Source of the DNA: Methanoregula sp.
GTDB lineage: Archaea; Halobacteriota; Methanomicrobia; Methanomicrobiales; Methanospirillaceae
Assembly (NCBI GenBank): GCA_026394635.1
Contig: JAPKXV010000419.1
Location: 1-6,250, forward strand
Length of the DNA: 6,250 nucleotides
Direction: 5' to 3'
Positions within the stretch are counted from its first letter, which is position 1, and each line of letters starts with the position of its first letter. The position numbers were made by a program, and so were the translations under genes. Below, piece by piece: positions 1-5,338 of this stretch. The notes under the pieces are model-generated. The model saw only the letters and a program-made list of their open reading frames with translations. It was not told the DNA's origin and searched no databases.

Positions 1-2
1 AG

Positions 3-95
3 CAGGGTAGATATTCCACGTACCGTGTCATGGTCTATGAAGGAGATCGTGCCATCGCGGAATTTGATGGCGTGGCGATCAGGATATCCTCCTGA
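3..95 (+). CDS. PaaI-type hotdog thioesterase, C-terminal end (partial)
   Basis: The gene enters from the left edge; only the last 30 codons and the TGA stop at 93-95 are present. The frame is open from base 3 and reads as the last beta-strands of a hotdog fold: RYSTYRVMVYEGD, then a short turn, then AEFDGVAIRI. This pattern (GR-x-x-x-YRVxVxxGD, then A-x-F-x-G-x-AxRI) is typical of the C-terminus of PaaI/YbgC-like acyl-CoA thioesterases, which hydrolyse acyl- or aryl-CoA thioesters in the cytoplasm. The catalytic Asp/Asn and the helix lie upstream of the window and cannot be seen. The other two + frames stop inside the same stretch or lack family character. The family call rests on about 28 residues and is an inference from pattern. 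Confidence 0.55.
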   Translation, partial: QGRYSTYRVMVYEGDRAIAEFDGVAIRISS

Positions 96-299
96 TGAAT
101 AACGCATGCTGGTAACCACACACTCTGCTGTTTTTAGGCTCTGGGGAAATCCCTGATCTCACATCATTACCCGAGATCCATGATGAACTGGTTTTTTTAC
201 GGATATCGCAAGGAGGGCTGTTGCAGGGTTGTCCATTCCTGCGGGGAACGGCAAACGCCCCCGGGAACGTGATGAAAAACGATGATTTCTCCAGAGCCG
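96..299. other. Intergenic region after the thioesterase, no gene seen
   Basis: I see no convincing gene here. The stretch holds a T5 run (131-135) and a T7 run (192-198), either of which could end the thioesterase transcript, since archaeal terminators are often simple oligo-T tracts. CATCAT at 162-167 and ATGATG at 180-185 form a short inverted repeat just before the T7 run. An ORF of 29 codons at 183-272 has no matching ribosome site and no family character. Confidence 0.35.
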
Positions 300-309
300 T
301 TTAAAAATA
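300..309 (+). promoter_or_regulatory. TATA box of the beta-RFAP-synthase-like gene
   Basis: TTTAAAAATA is a good match to the archaeal TATA box. Transcription would start about 25 bases downstream, near 330, leaving a leader of some 28 bases that contains the ribosome site at 350-354. It is the only A/T box of this quality in the 263 bases upstream of the gene. Inferred from sequence only. Confidence 0.5.
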
Positions 310-349
310 AACCAGCAAAATCATATCCTAGAACCAGTCAGTATAACAT

Positions 350-354
350 GAGGT
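350..354 (+). promoter_or_regulatory. Ribosome binding site that decides the start at 359
   Basis: GAGGT matches the archaeal anti-Shine-Dalgarno and lies 4 bases before ATG 359. A second in-frame ATG at 368 would be 13 bases away, which is long. The first ATG is therefore preferred; the choice changes the protein by only three residues. Confidence 0.5.
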
Positions 355-358
355 ACCT

Positions 359-1444
359 ATGGTAATCATGAAAATCCGCGGTGGCGATCTTGACCTTGTG
401 GAATACGAGTTCAAGACATTTCAACCGGGAACGATCATCAAGACCCTTGGATACGAGAAAAAGAAGTATACATTCAAACCCTGCAAAGGGACCATAACCG
501 TCGTGGCTCCGGCACGTATCCACCTGACCGTGCTTGACATGAACCGGTTTGCGCCGGATCATCCGGGAGGCGGCGGTATCGGGTTTGCAATCCAGTGTTA
601 TTGCACAGCAGAAGTTGAATGTACCAAAACCGGCCTTGAGATCGATTATAACCGGGAACCGATCATCCGCAATTTTGTAGAAGTCTTTAAGAGATCAACG
701 GGATACCGGGGTGGGTTCCGGATACGGGCGACCGATCACCAGCACAAACATGTAGGTCTCGGGTCTACAAGCACGGTGATGATCGCGGTCGCCACAGCGC
801 TCAATGAAGCGGTTGGCTCTCCGCTCTCCAACAACCAGTTGCGCACCCTGATCGGTCATAACTATGTTGAAGAGACTGCCGATGGATCCATCGCGTTCGG
901 GTTTGAGACGGGTGTTGGTCCCGCGGTAAGCACCCATGGCGGCATGGCGGTAATGGGCGATGAGCTGGTGCTAGCCTACCACCACCCGTTTGCTGAGGGC
1001 AAGCACGTGCACATCGTGATCCCGCCCACGGATATTTCATCCGCAGGCACCAAGGAATTTGACCTGCTCATGAACAAAGCCCGGACACTGTATTACCGGG
1101 ACCGCGAGCTGAAGGCATATATGTTCCTCATGGACCTCATCCCGGCGCTGGAACGCGAAGACCTGCAAAAGATTGGCGATATCGTCTGGGAGATCGAGTT
1201 CCGGGGGTCAAAACGGGCAGAGGTCGAGCACCACAGTTACGGGATTTATCACTACATGAGCCTGCTGCGTGAAGCAGGCCTCGAATTTGTGGGTATGAGT
1301 TCCGTGGGGCCGTCTATTGCCGTCGTCACAATAAAAGATCGCAAGGCTCTTGAGAAACTGATAAAACCTATGGGGCTTACGGTTGCCATCAGCACAAAAG
1401 TGGATAATCGCGGCCTCATCATCACCCATAAAATAGGAAAATAA
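359..1444 (+). CDS. GHMP-superfamily protein, beta-RFAP synthase-like (COG1907 type)
   Basis: This 361-residue protein carries the three GHMP motifs: VVAPARIHLTVLDM (48-61), the glycine-rich GLGSTST (133-139), and GMSSVGPSIAVV (312-323). The order and spacing match beta-ribofuranosylaminobenzene 5'-phosphate synthase (MptG type), including PGGGGIGFAIQ (69-79) after motif 1 and a C-terminal end with a KVDNRGL stretch. That enzyme joins 4-hydroxybenzoate and PRPP, releasing CO2 and pyrophosphate, in the first committed step of the tetrahydromethanopterin arm. Two things differ from the classical enzyme as I remember it from Methanocaldococcus (about 325 residues): there are about 45 extra residues at the N-terminus, and the SGTQ of motif 2 reads STST. 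It may be a paralog with another substrate, or a GHMP kinase. Fold membership is secure and exact activity is not. The gene appears monocistronic, with its own TATA box and a run of oligo-T tracts after the stop. Confidence 0.72.
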   Translation: MVIMKIRGGDLDLVEYEFKTFQPGTIIKTLGYEKKKYTFKPCKGTITVVAPARIHLTVLDMNRFAPDHPGGGGIGFAIQCYCTAEVECTKTGLEIDYNREPIIRNFVEVFKRSTGYRGGFRIRATDHQHKHVGLGSTSTVMIAVATALNEAVGSPLSNNQLRTLIGHNYVEETADGSIAFGFETGVGPAVSTHGGMAVMGDELVLAYHHPFAEGKHVHIVIPPTDISSAGTKEFDLLMNKARTLYYRDRELKAYMFLMDLIPALEREDLQKIGDIVWEIEFRGSKRAEVEHHSYGIYHYMSLLREAGLEFVGMSSVGPSIAVVTIKDRKALEKLIKPMGLTVAISTKVDNRGLIITHKIGK

Positions 1445-1446
1445 TC

Positions 1447-1491
1447 TTTTTTGTGTGCCCGTTTTGGATTTTTTTAATAGGGTAATTTTTT
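1447..1491 (+). terminator. Oligo-T terminator cluster between convergent genes
   Basis: Three T tracts follow the stop of the GHMP gene: T6 at 1447-1452, T7 at 1469-1475 and T6 at 1486-1491. There is no strong hairpin. Tandem T tracts are the usual archaeal intrinsic terminator, and they act on the + transcript. They lie in the 49-base gap to the convergent DedA gene. For the - strand transcript the only comparable signal is a pair of T4 runs opposite 1428-1444. Confidence 0.55.
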
Positions 1492-1493
1492 CC

Positions 1494-2150
1494 TTATTCA
1501 CATTCCGGAGGGGGGTTCCGGTATGCGGAGATGAGCCCGGCGATGATGACGATAATGGTTGCTGCCGTAACAAGGATTACAAGGTAAATTAAGAGGTTGA
1601 GGTTTTGCTTGACAATGGTCAGGGTGCCGAAAAAATATCCTGCGAGCACAACACCCACTGACCATGTGATGCCGCCGATCACGTTATAGAGGAGGAACCT
1701 GCGGTAATCCATCGAACCAACCCCCGCGAGGAATGGTGCGAACGTCCGTACTATCGGCACAAACCGGGCGACAAAGATCGTCATCCCGCCGTACTGCTCG
1801 TAAAAACCATAGGTGCGGTCGATATACTCCTTTTTCAAAATATTCGGGAACCTGCACTGGAGGACTTTTAACCCGACAAAATTGCCAATCCAGTAGTTCA
1901 CGGTATCACCGAGAACCGCTCCGAGAATGAATGCGACAAGCAGCCACTGGATCTCCAGAAGCCCGCTTGCGACACATGCACCGGCAACAAAGAGCAGGGA
2001 ATCACCGGGAAGGAAAGGCGTAATCACGAATCCCGTTTCAAAAAAGATGATCAAAAAAAGGATAAAATAGGTCCACATCCCGTACTGCTGGATCACCGGT
2101 GACAGGTTCTGGTCAATGTGAATAAAAAATTCAATAAAGGTGGGCAGCAT
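1494..2150 (-). CDS. DedA-family (SNARE-associated/VTT domain) membrane protein
   Basis: This is a 218-residue integral membrane protein. Hydrophobic segments lie at about 26-48, 50-62, 67-88, 125-145, 152-176 and 186-208. The family signature is clear: FETGFVITPFLPGDSLL (37-53), GDTVNYWIG (81-89), YGGMTIFVARFVPIVRTFAP (120-139) and AGVGSM (142-147). E38, D50, R129 and R135 fall where the acidic and arginine residues essential in E. coli YqjA/YghB lie (E39, D51, R130, R136). DedA proteins act as proton-dependent transporters or lipid scramblases/flippases; recent work links some to undecaprenyl-phosphate recycling. In an archaeon the substrate is unknown. The frame stays open upstream to a TTG at 2258, but those 36 residues are polar and unlike the family. 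ATG 2150 is preceded by AAAGGA at a proper distance, so I start there. The stop is TAA at 1494-1496. Confidence 0.88.
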   Translation of the reverse strand: MLPTFIEFFIHIDQNLSPVIQQYGMWTYFILFLIIFFETGFVITPFLPGDSLLFVAGACVASGLLEIQWLLVAFILGAVLGDTVNYWIGNFVGLKVLQCRFPNILKKEYIDRTYGFYEQYGGMTIFVARFVPIVRTFAPFLAGVGSMDYRRFLLYNVIGGITWSVGVVLAGYFFGTLTIVKQNLNLLIYLVILVTAATIIVIIAGLISAYRNPPPECE

Positions 2151-2187
2151 GTCTTCCTTTAGGTTGGAAGGATTTCTATTTGAACGT

Positions 2188-2198
2188 GAGTATAAGAT
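2188..2198 (-). promoter_or_regulatory. Candidate TATA box of the DedA gene
   Basis: On the - strand, CTTATAC (2196-2190) lies about 40-46 bases upstream of ATG 2150. A start about 25 bases downstream, near 2167, would leave a leader of roughly 17 bases containing AAAGGA. A better-looking A/T box, ATTTTATTAAATAG on the - strand (2302-2289), lies further up and would give a leader of over 100 bases. Which one is used cannot be told from sequence. Confidence 0.35.
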
Positions 2199-2359
2199 GC
2201 ACGTTGTGTGTCGGGTTGGAACAAATGAACATGCTTCGAGATCCTTTTTTTTGGTCAAACTTCAACAATTTATGGTTAGCCGTGACGAACTATTTAATAA
2301 AATCCGGTACCATCTGACGGGTAAATGTATTTAAAATAGCGACAATCTTCTTAATTTTA

Positions 2360-2983
2360 TTAGGATTTGGAAAATACCGCAACAATTTCAGCACGTATAA
2401 GGTCCCTGCCCCGCACACGCATCTTCCAGTACCGGGTACTGATGGATTCTTTCCTGAGTCCACCAAAGAGTGCCTCAACCTCAGGTACAGTAAAGTAATG
2501 GGTGATAATGCCGGTACCCCTGCGGTACGTGTTCTCCTCCACTTCTCTTCCGGTTCCGTTGCGCATATCATCAGTCGAGAACTCCAAAAAAAACAGGCGC
2601 CCACACGGTTGCAGGACGCGTGCAGATTCGGACGCAATGGCCATCCGCCCCTCTTTGTTCAGGTGACCGATAACATGACGGGCAACAACACCACCAAAAG
2701 CATCATCAGCAAAAGGAAGCCGGCGTCCATCGGCTACCAGAGCATCGCCGGAATCATACGATACCAGGAACTGCCGGCTCATCGCCACCGCCTCTTTTGA
2801 AAAATCGATTGCCGTGATATCACGGGAGTGGTTTACGAGTGCTTCAAGCGTCTTTCCATTCCCGCATCCGATATCAAGGACACGTGTCCCTGCAGGTATA
2901 CCGGGCAGGAGTACCGGAGCTCCACCCCATAAGCGTCCGCGAGTCCGGTAGTCCTGCTCCCATGCAGTCTGGAGATCCGTCAT
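2360..2983 (-). CDS. Class I SAM-dependent methyltransferase
   Basis: This 207-residue cytoplasmic Rossmann-fold methyltransferase has motif I, TRVLDIGCGNGKTLE, at 33-47 (the SAM-binding glycine loop). The acidic end of strand 2 is ITAIDFS (56-62), with D60 expected to bind the ribose hydroxyls. Motif II/III is GDALVADGRRLPFADDAF (79-96), which matches the 'D-x-x-x-LPF-x-D-x-x-F' box of the Methyltransf_11 group, and motif IV follows as GGVVARHVIGHL. A post-motif strand, GRLFFLEFS, follows at 128-136. The C-terminal part (150-207) is the variable substrate region and does not reveal the acceptor. ATG 2983 is preceded by CAGGAT at normal spacing. The gene lies upstream of the DedA gene on the same strand, but a 209-base gap with its own promoter-like boxes argues against tight coupling. 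The substrate is unknown. Confidence 0.85.
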   Translation of the reverse strand: MTDLQTAWEQDYRTRGRLWGGAPVLLPGIPAGTRVLDIGCGNGKTLEALVNHSRDITAIDFSKEAVAMSRQFLVSYDSGDALVADGRRLPFADDAFGGVVARHVIGHLNKEGRMAIASESARVLQPCGRLFFLEFSTDDMRNGTGREVEENTYRRGTGIITHYFTVPEVEALFGGLRKESISTRYWKMRVRGRDLIRAEIVAVFSKS

Positions 2984-3035
2984 CTGCTATCCTGCTGAAT
3001 GAAAAGTATCTGGCATGTGATCCCTTGAATTCTCT

Positions 3036-3078
3036 TGTTATTTTAGGCAGAAGGTAGATTTTCATCAAAATATTTAGG
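3036..3078 (-). promoter_or_regulatory. Candidate promoter boxes of the methyltransferase gene
   Basis: Two A/T boxes can be read on the - strand upstream of ATG 2983: CCTAAAATAAC around 3036-3046 and CCTAAATATTTTG around 3066-3078. The nearer one would place the start near 3015 and give a leader of about 30 bases containing the CAGGAT ribosome site. This is weak evidence from sequence only. Confidence 0.3.
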
Positions 3079-3107
3079 AGCTATTCGTTCCTTCCTGGAG
3101 AACTGCG

Positions 3108-3120
3108 GTGTAAATTTTAA
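3108..3120 (+). promoter_or_regulatory. Possible TATA box of the candidate ncRNA
   Basis: GTGTAAATTTTAACG contains the A/T box TAAATTTTAA, centred near 3115. An archaeal start about 25 bases downstream falls at 3139-3141, which is the first base of the closing helix of the RNA described next. A comparable box (TATTAAAA, about 3334-3343) exists for the opposite strand, so the promoter alone does not fix the direction. Confidence 0.35.
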
Positions 3121-3138
3121 CGCCTCTTTGTCAAAGTC

Positions 3139-3315
3139 TGTGGGTAATCTGGAGGATTAATTTAGCTCTCACTTGCAGTCATCCGAACCGCCTTGCCCAA
3201 GTGCGACCCAACGAGGCGTCGCACCGACCCCCATCTGGGGGGTTTCCTCACAATGCAGGTGTTTGGGGGCAACAGCCCTCATAAGATTGTAGGACGGGGA
3301 CCAGATTTACCCACA
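3139..3315 (+). ncRNA. Candidate structured non-coding RNA, about 177 nt, family not recognised
   Basis: The ends pair over 14 base pairs with one bulged base: TGTGGGTAATCTGG (3139-3152) with CCAGATTTACCCACA (3301-3315, T3306 bulged). Inside are four further helices. CACTTGCA (3170-3177) pairs with TGCAGGTG (3254-3261). GTGCGAC (3201-3207) pairs with GTCGCAC (3218-3224). ACCCCC (3227-3232) pairs with GGGGGT (3238-3243). GGGGGC (3265-3270) pairs with GCCCTC (3275-3280) over a four-base loop. The second and fifth helices each contain one G.U pair when read as + RNA (T3173-G3258 and G3266-T3279); on the - strand these become A-C mismatches, so + is favoured. The stretch is GC-rich in an A/T-rich gap, has no open frame, and ends shortly before a T4 run (3333-3336). 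It does not fit tRNA, 5S, SRP RNA or RNase P. No + strand gene follows closely, so a riboswitch role is unlikely. Confidence 0.6.
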
Positions 3316-3401
3316 CAAAATGACGATGAGCCATTTTAATAGAGAGATCAGGAAAGCAGAGTAACAATAATCCACATCGGAATTTCAACGAGCTGCAAAA
3401 G

Positions 3402-3476
3402 TGCTGCTATGGGGATTCGAACCCCAGTCGCGGGCGTGAAAGGCCCGCATGATTGGCCGGACTACACTATAGCAGC
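3402..3476 (-). tRNA. tRNA-Glu (anticodon UUC)
   Basis: Read on the - strand, the acceptor GCTGCTA (3476-3470) pairs with TAGCAGC (3409-3403), followed by discriminator A at 3402. The D-arm contains GTGTAGTCCGGCCAATCA, the usual form of archaeal tRNA-Glu. The anticodon stem CGGGC/GCCCG encloses the loop CTTTCAC, giving anticodon TTC, which reads GAA and GAG. The T-arm is CTGGG-GTTCGAATC-CCCA in typical form. There is no intron and the 3' CCA is not encoded, so it must be added after transcription. An A4 run on the + strand (3397-3400), which is T4 in the transcript, follows the 3' end and may terminate it. Confidence 0.95.
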
Positions 3477-3503
3477 AGACGTTTTATCTAATTGCATTGC
3501 ACC

Positions 3504-3514
3504 GAATAAAAAGA
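3504..3514 (-). promoter_or_regulatory. TATA box of the tRNA-Glu gene
   Basis: On the - strand TCTTTTTATTC lies 28-38 bases upstream of the tRNA 5' end. A start about 25 bases downstream, near 3483, would leave a leader of only a few bases, as is usual for archaeal tRNA genes. It shows that the tRNA has its own promoter rather than relying on read-through from the aminotransferase gene. Confidence 0.5.
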
Positions 3515-3527
3515 TTTGGGAGATTCT

Positions 3528-3596
3528 TGCTTAACCCACCACTGCTGACCATGTTGCATGACAAAACTCCACGTCATGAAACAAGTGGGTTCAGCA
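3528..3596. repeat. Long imperfect inverted repeat (two-part hairpin)
   Basis: TGCTTAACCCAC (3528-3539) pairs with GTGGGTTCAGCA (3585-3596) at 11 of 12 positions. Nested inside, GTTGCATGAC (3553-3562) pairs with GTCATGAAAC (3573-3582) at 9 of 10, around the ten-base loop 3563-3572. A second copy of the end motif, TGCTGACC at 3543-3550, could pair with the same 3' arm, giving an alternative fold. It lies between the end of the aminotransferase gene and the tRNA promoter. No wobble pairs show which strand would be transcribed. Confidence 0.5.
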
Positions 3597-3635
3597 TAAT
3601 TTGAGAAGGATAGGGGGAAACTCTGGTCTTCAATC

Positions 3636-3642
3636 AAAAAAA
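3636..3642 (-). terminator. Oligo-T terminator of the aminotransferase gene
   Basis: The + strand has A7 here, so the - strand transcript ends its coding region (TAA at 3646-3644) and after one more base enters U7. An oligo-T tract placed directly after a stop codon is a common archaeal termination signal. Confidence 0.5.
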
Positions 3643-3643
3643 T

Positions 3644-4516
3644 TTATTTTTTATAGATGGGGGTGCCTTCATTTTCGGTGACGATTTTGAACGCTGCCAT
3701 CAGCTGCCGGGTGACCGGCCCGGGTTTGCCGGTACCGATTACACGCCCGTCAACCCACGTGATAGGTGCGACCTCTGCAGCTGTCCCCGTGCAGATCATC
3801 TCGTCCGCGGAATAGAGATCAAAGTACCCCATGTTCTGCTCCCGAACCGTGATTCCCAGCGATCGGGCAAGCTCAAGGAGCACCATGCGGGTGATCCCAC
3901 GCAGGTTGTTGAGTGTTGGTGGCGTGATGATCTCGCCATTTTTGACTACATACAGGTTGTCCCCTGAGCCTTCCGAGACGTACCCGTTGGTATCAAAGAA
4001 GATCGCCTCATCGCCACCCTTGTAGTTCGCCTCGATCTTTGCAAGGATGTTATTGAGGTAATTGAGGCTCTTTACATTCGGGGGAAGCGCTTCTGCCGGG
4101 TTCCGCCGGACAGAGACGGTGATCGCCCGAAGCCCCTTGTCATACAGGTCGCCGTACATCGCACCCCAGCTGGTCGCGATGACGATCACCGAGGGTTTCG
4201 GGCACTTGCGGGGATCGAGCCCGAGGTCCCCGACACCCCTGCTGATGACCGGGCGGATGTAAGCGTTGTCCAGCTTGTTCTTCCGCAGCAGCTCGCAGAT
4301 GACCTCCGCAAGCTCATCCTTTGAAAGCGGGGGGTGCAGGTCGATCGTCTTTGCCGAATCATAGAGCCGGTCAAGATGTTCCTTTAACCGGAACACCCGG
4401 CCGTTGTAAGCGCGGATGCCCTCGAACACCCCGTCACCGTACAGGAACCCATGGTCAAACACCGAGATCTTTGCCTGATCTTCGGGGAGGTACTTCCCAT
4501 CGATGTATAGTATCAT
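3644..4516 (-). CDS. ilvE: Branched-chain amino-acid aminotransferase
   Basis: This 290-residue, PLP-dependent enzyme of fold type IV exchanges the amino group between glutamate and the 2-oxo acids of leucine, isoleucine and valine, the last step of their synthesis. Visible marks are FDHGFLYGDGVFEGIRAYNG (20-39), the Schiff-base lysine K149 in NVKSLNYLNN (147-156), the cofactor-holding glutamate E182 in VSEGSGDNLYVV (180-191), NNLRGITR (203-210), and GTAAEVAPI (244-252), which holds the PLP phosphate region. The length is normal for archaeal and bacterial IlvE. The start MILYIDGKYL is the usual one for this group, but the bases before ATG 4516 (TTGTAATCT on the - strand) contain no ribosome site, so the message may be leaderless or weakly initiated. 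The gene is monocistronic and divergent from the PAS operon. A related D-amino-acid or ADC-lyase activity is less likely given the full IlvE-type sequence. Confidence 0.92.
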   Translation of the reverse strand: MILYIDGKYLPEDQAKISVFDHGFLYGDGVFEGIRAYNGRVFRLKEHLDRLYDSAKTIDLHPPLSKDELAEVICELLRKNKLDNAYIRPVISRGVGDLGLDPRKCPKPSVIVIATSWGAMYGDLYDKGLRAITVSVRRNPAEALPPNVKSLNYLNNILAKIEANYKGGDEAIFFDTNGYVSEGSGDNLYVVKNGEIITPPTLNNLRGITRMVLLELARSLGITVREQNMGYFDLYSADEMICTGTAAEVAPITWVDGRVIGTGKPGPVTRQLMAAFKIVTENEGTPIYKK

Positions 4517-4671
4517 AGATTACAAGTGGGGTGTTTGTTGTTTTGTAGTTTTCTTTGACAGAGCAGACCCGGAAAAAAAAGTAGGATAAGGTACTATTCC
4601 TGCCCCAAAGAGCGTCTTGATCGCGCTGATTCTACCGAACACCCAAGAAAAAATGGGGGCTGGAATAACAC

Positions 4672-4690
4672 TTTACCTAAAAGTAAACGA
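4672..4690 (+). promoter_or_regulatory. Candidate promoter of the PAS / RecA-like operon
   Basis: The 221 bases between the divergent genes contain no other gene. TTTACCTAAAAGTAAAC in this interval is the best A/T box ahead of the PAS gene and would start transcription near 4705, leaving a leader of about 33 bases. The run of eight A at 4573-4580 marks an A/T-rich spot nearer the aminotransferase. No repeated operator is evident. Confidence 0.25.
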
Positions 4691-4719
4691 AATCCTCAAA
4701 GGGAAAAACAGATGGATCC

Positions 4720-4725
4720 GGTGAT
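4720..4725 (+). promoter_or_regulatory. Possible ribosome site of the PAS gene
   Basis: GGTGAT matches the 3' part of the archaeal Shine-Dalgarno (AGGAGGTGAT) and lies 12 bases before ATG 4738, which is a long spacing. No other in-frame start codon exists between the upstream stop at 4684-4686 and 4738, so the ATG is forced by the frame. Confidence 0.35.
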
Positions 4726-4737
4726 GATGTTTTCAGG

Positions 4738-5334
4738 ATGGTATTTGAAAAGATTCAGACCGGGATCCTGATTGTAGATCCAGAGACTCATATGATCATG
4801 GATGCAAACCCGATTGCTGAATCCATGATAGGTCTTCCAAAGGGGAAACTGGTGGGCCATGTGTGTCATGATTTTGTCTGTCCGGCACATTGCGGGCAGT
4901 GTCCAATCACCGATCTTCACAAGTCCATCGAGAACACGGAACGCCTCCTCATCAATGCAAAGGGGGAGAAGGTACCGATTTTAAAGACGGTTGCCAAAGC
5001 CTCGATGAATGGGAAGGATTACCTTGTCGAGAGCTTTATTGATATCAGGGACCAGAAACGAGCCGAAGACCGGAAAATTGCCCTTATCGCCTATATGGGT
5101 GAATCCGTGATGCGGGTGAACAAACCCCTCGAAATAACAAAGAACAATCTCCAGGACATTGCAGCACACGTGACATCCGGGGAATATGATGCTGAGGATA
5201 TCCGGATGCAGATCCAGATCCAGGCAAACAATATTGATAAGATGTCCGGAAATCTCAGGGAACTTTTAGAGAAAGTTTCAAAGGAACAGGAAGAGATACC
5301 CGAAGAATTCAGACAATTTTTTACCGGGAAGTGA
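4738..5334 (+). CDS. PAS-domain protein with Cys cluster and histidine-less DHp-like helices
   Basis: This 198-residue, soluble protein has no membrane segment. Residues 1-107 form a PAS domain: it opens with MVFEKIQTGILIVDPETHMI, continues with DANPIAESMIGLP and closes with the PAS core strand DYLVESFIDIRDQK. Between them sits a cysteine/histidine cluster, HVCHDFVCPAHCGQCP (41-56), with C43, C48, C52 and C55, which could hold a metal, an Fe-S centre or a redox switch. Residues 110-180 are helical and charged. RKIALIAYMGESVMRVNKPLEI (from 112) resembles the dimerisation helix of a histidine kinase, but there is no phospho-accepting histidine at that place and no ATPase domain follows. The protein is therefore probably a sensor or adaptor rather than a kinase. 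It ends 4 bases before the next gene, which points to a joint function. The start is at the very edge of the PAS fold, and no longer in-frame start exists. Confidence 0.82.
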   Translation: MVFEKIQTGILIVDPETHMIMDANPIAESMIGLPKGKLVGHVCHDFVCPAHCGQCPITDLHKSIENTERLLINAKGEKVPILKTVAKASMNGKDYLVESFIDIRDQKRAEDRKIALIAYMGESVMRVNKPLEITKNNLQDIAAHVTSGEYDAEDIRMQIQIQANNIDKMSGNLRELLEKVSKEQEEIPEEFRQFFTGK

Positions 5335-5338
5335 AATT

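Noticed and set aside
183..272. Small ORF of 29 codons ahead of the GHMP gene, with a few cysteines
   Set aside because: It has no ribosome site at proper spacing, no family character, and lies in an intergenic stretch with T runs.
695..1040. Antisense reading frames opposite the GHMP gene
   Set aside because: They are low-complexity, Arg/Pro-rich frames caused by the codon bias of the real gene on the + strand, without motifs or ribosome sites.
2151..2258. N-terminal extension of the DedA protein from a TTG start
   Set aside because: The 36 extra residues are polar and unlike DedA N-termini, while ATG 2150 has a good AAAGGA site.
2290..2800. Open frames overlapping the methyltransferase gene in other frames
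   Set aside because: They have no domain character, and the methyltransferase frame carries a full set of SAM-binding motifs.
3139..3315. RNase P RNA on the - strand, suggested by GAGGAAACCCCC opposite 3238-3249
   Set aside because: The GAGGAAA resembles conserved region I, but the matching 3' conserved region (ACAGAA type) and the specificity-domain core are absent, and 177 nt is too short for a euryarchaeal type A RNase P RNA.
3139..3315. Small transposon (MITE) with 14-bp terminal inverted repeats
   Set aside because: No convincing target-site duplication flanks the ends (CAAAGTC versus CAAAATGA at best), and the inside is filled with well-paired helices, which fits RNA better. A genome-wide copy search could still change this.
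4605..4630. Short AGCG/CGCT hairpin in the divergent intergenic region
   Set aside because: Only four base pairs with no repeat partner; this is expected by chance.
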